From contig JAZOVJ010000048.1 of the NCBI GenBank assembly GCA_045658645.1, forward strand, positions 1-5,219: 5,219 bases of DNA, given 5' to 3'. Shown piece after piece: positions 4,551 through 5,219 of the stretch (positions are counted from its first letter, which is position 1; every line of letters starts with the position of its first letter). A program made the translations under genes and the position numbers. The notes below the pieces were generated by a model that was not told the origin of the DNA, made no database searches, and worked only from the letters and a program-made list of their open reading frames with translations. This DNA is from UBA1738 sp045658645 (lineage in GTDB: Bacteria; Bacillota; Clostridia; UBA1381).

Positions 4551-5219
4551 ATGAATATAACCATACCTAAGATTACGGAAAAAACAATTACATTTCCACC
4601 ATTGAAAGAACTTTTTAAAGGAATTATCCTTATAATGCTGTCACGTGGCGGAATTTTCGGGATGTCGCCGCTTGGGGTTGCCTTTGCCGCAACCTTTGCC
4701 GCCCAAAACGGATACATAGCACTTATCGGCTTGTGCTTCGGAATGGTGAATATGGGTGCTGGCGCAATAAGATACATATTGGCTTTCTTCATATATTATA
4801 TACTCTATTATTATAAAAAAATACCGGGCGTGAAAAAAAGGGCAATAACCCTTGGAACGCTTGTGGCAGTTTTCGGCGGAATTGAACTTCTTTTTTCGGG
4901 GTTAACCATGACCGGCGGAATAGTAATTTTAATGGAAGCCGCCCTTACCGGCGGGCTTTACTGGCTATTTACATTTCTGGACGGAAAGACCACAATTTCG
5001 AGGCTTGCCCAGATGGTTGTGTTTGCTAGCGTCTTAAACGGCGTGCAGGGTGCTGTAATTCCGTATGCAAATGTGAGTCTTTCGGTGTTTTGTGCAATCT
5101 TTGTGGCACTTTCCTTTTCCTATGCCTGCAACTTGCCGATGGCGGCGCTTATGTCAGGAATATTAGCCTTTATAATGTCCATAGGTTCAAGCGATGCCGT
5201 TGCCTTTTTTGGTGCATTC
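4551..5219 (+). CDS. spoIIE: Stage II sporulation protein E-like membrane domain (partial, runs off the window)
   Basis: The frame is open from ATG 4551 to the last base, giving 223 residues without a stop. After about 22 mostly polar residues it is almost entirely hydrophobic, with seven or eight probable membrane segments (roughly 22-38, 41-62, 70-88, 98-117, 121-142, 152-170, 174-192 and 196-213). The first segments read LSRGGIFGMSPLGVAFAAT, resembling the G-R-x-P-F-G-x-A pattern in SpoIIE N-termini. SpoIIE is a polytopic membrane PP2C phosphatase that acts at the asymmetric septum, dephosphorylates SpoIIAA and so releases sigma-F in the forespore; its catalytic domain would lie beyond this window. 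AGAGGA lies eight bases before the ATG. The upstream Spo0A-type promoter supports the identification. Without the phosphatase domain, another polytopic membrane protein cannot be excluded. Confidence 0.72.
   Translation, partial: MNITIPKITEKTITFPPLKELFKGIILIMLSRGGIFGMSPLGVAFAATFAAQNGYIALIGLCFGMVNMGAGAIRYILAFFIYYILYYYKKIPGVKKRAITLGTLVAVFGGIELLFSGLTMTGGIVILMEAALTGGLYWLFTFLDGKTTISRLAQMVVFASVLNGVQGAVIPYANVSLSVFCAIFVALSFSYACNLPMAALMSGILAFIMSIGSSDAVAFFGAF

Noticed and set aside
4448..4792. Minus-strand frame of 114 codons opposite the start of the spoIIE-like gene
   Set aside because: It is antisense to a long open hydrophobic frame with a good ribosome binding site, and its product looks like a mirror of those codons.
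1..5219. tRNA, rRNA, CRISPR array or insertion sequence
   Set aside because: I saw no cloverleaf with CCA-type end, no rRNA motifs, no regularly spaced direct repeats and no transposase or terminal inverted repeats.

Overview
The window looks like a piece of chromosome from an endospore-forming, low-to-mid GC Firmicute of the Clostridia type. The evidence is a leftward rpmH-rnpA-yidD-yidC-jag block in standard Gram-positive order, a short clostridial-style YidC without a lipoprotein signal, strong GGAGG ribosome binding sites, and at the right edge a membrane protein resembling the N-terminus of SpoIIE behind a promoter that looks Spo0A-controlled. I cannot name a genus.

Layout, left to right. 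At 6-740 (minus) is a YebC/TACO1-family translation factor. It is separated by a clear intrinsic terminator from jag/khpB (minus), the last gene of a leftward operon. Upstream of jag lie yidC, yidD and rnpA, and rpmH (3219-3353) is the first gene; it is only 44 codons long. The genes are tightly packed: yidC and jag overlap by about 50 nt and rnpA and yidD overlap as ATGA. A consensus promoter (TTGACA, 17 bp, TATAAT) with an upstream A-tract drives the operon. A GC hairpin plus T-run between rpmH and rnpA probably lets ribosomal protein L34 be made in excess over the genes behind it.

From 3461 to 3894 I find no protein-coding gene. This gap holds a 9-bp inverted repeat next to the rpmH promoter, a strong leftward terminator, and a leftward promoter. 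Together the promoter and terminator frame a candidate small RNA of about 115 nt. The gap also holds a dense cluster of inverted repeats with one perfect and several near-match DnaA boxes. In many Firmicutes oriC and dnaA sit at exactly this side of rpmH, but dnaA is not here. The next gene is a leftward YfcE-like metallophosphoesterase (3895-4356), then a divergent intergenic region with Spo0A boxes, then the rightward spoIIE-like gene, cut by the window end.

Functionally the main operon joins ribosome assembly (L34), tRNA 5' processing (RNase P protein), membrane protein insertion (YidD, YidC) and an RNA-binding regulator (Jag/KhpB). YebC also acts in translation. The right side is a sporulation locus. 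The protein-coding content is mostly ordinary; the best candidates for something undescribed are the noncoding elements in 3461-3897.
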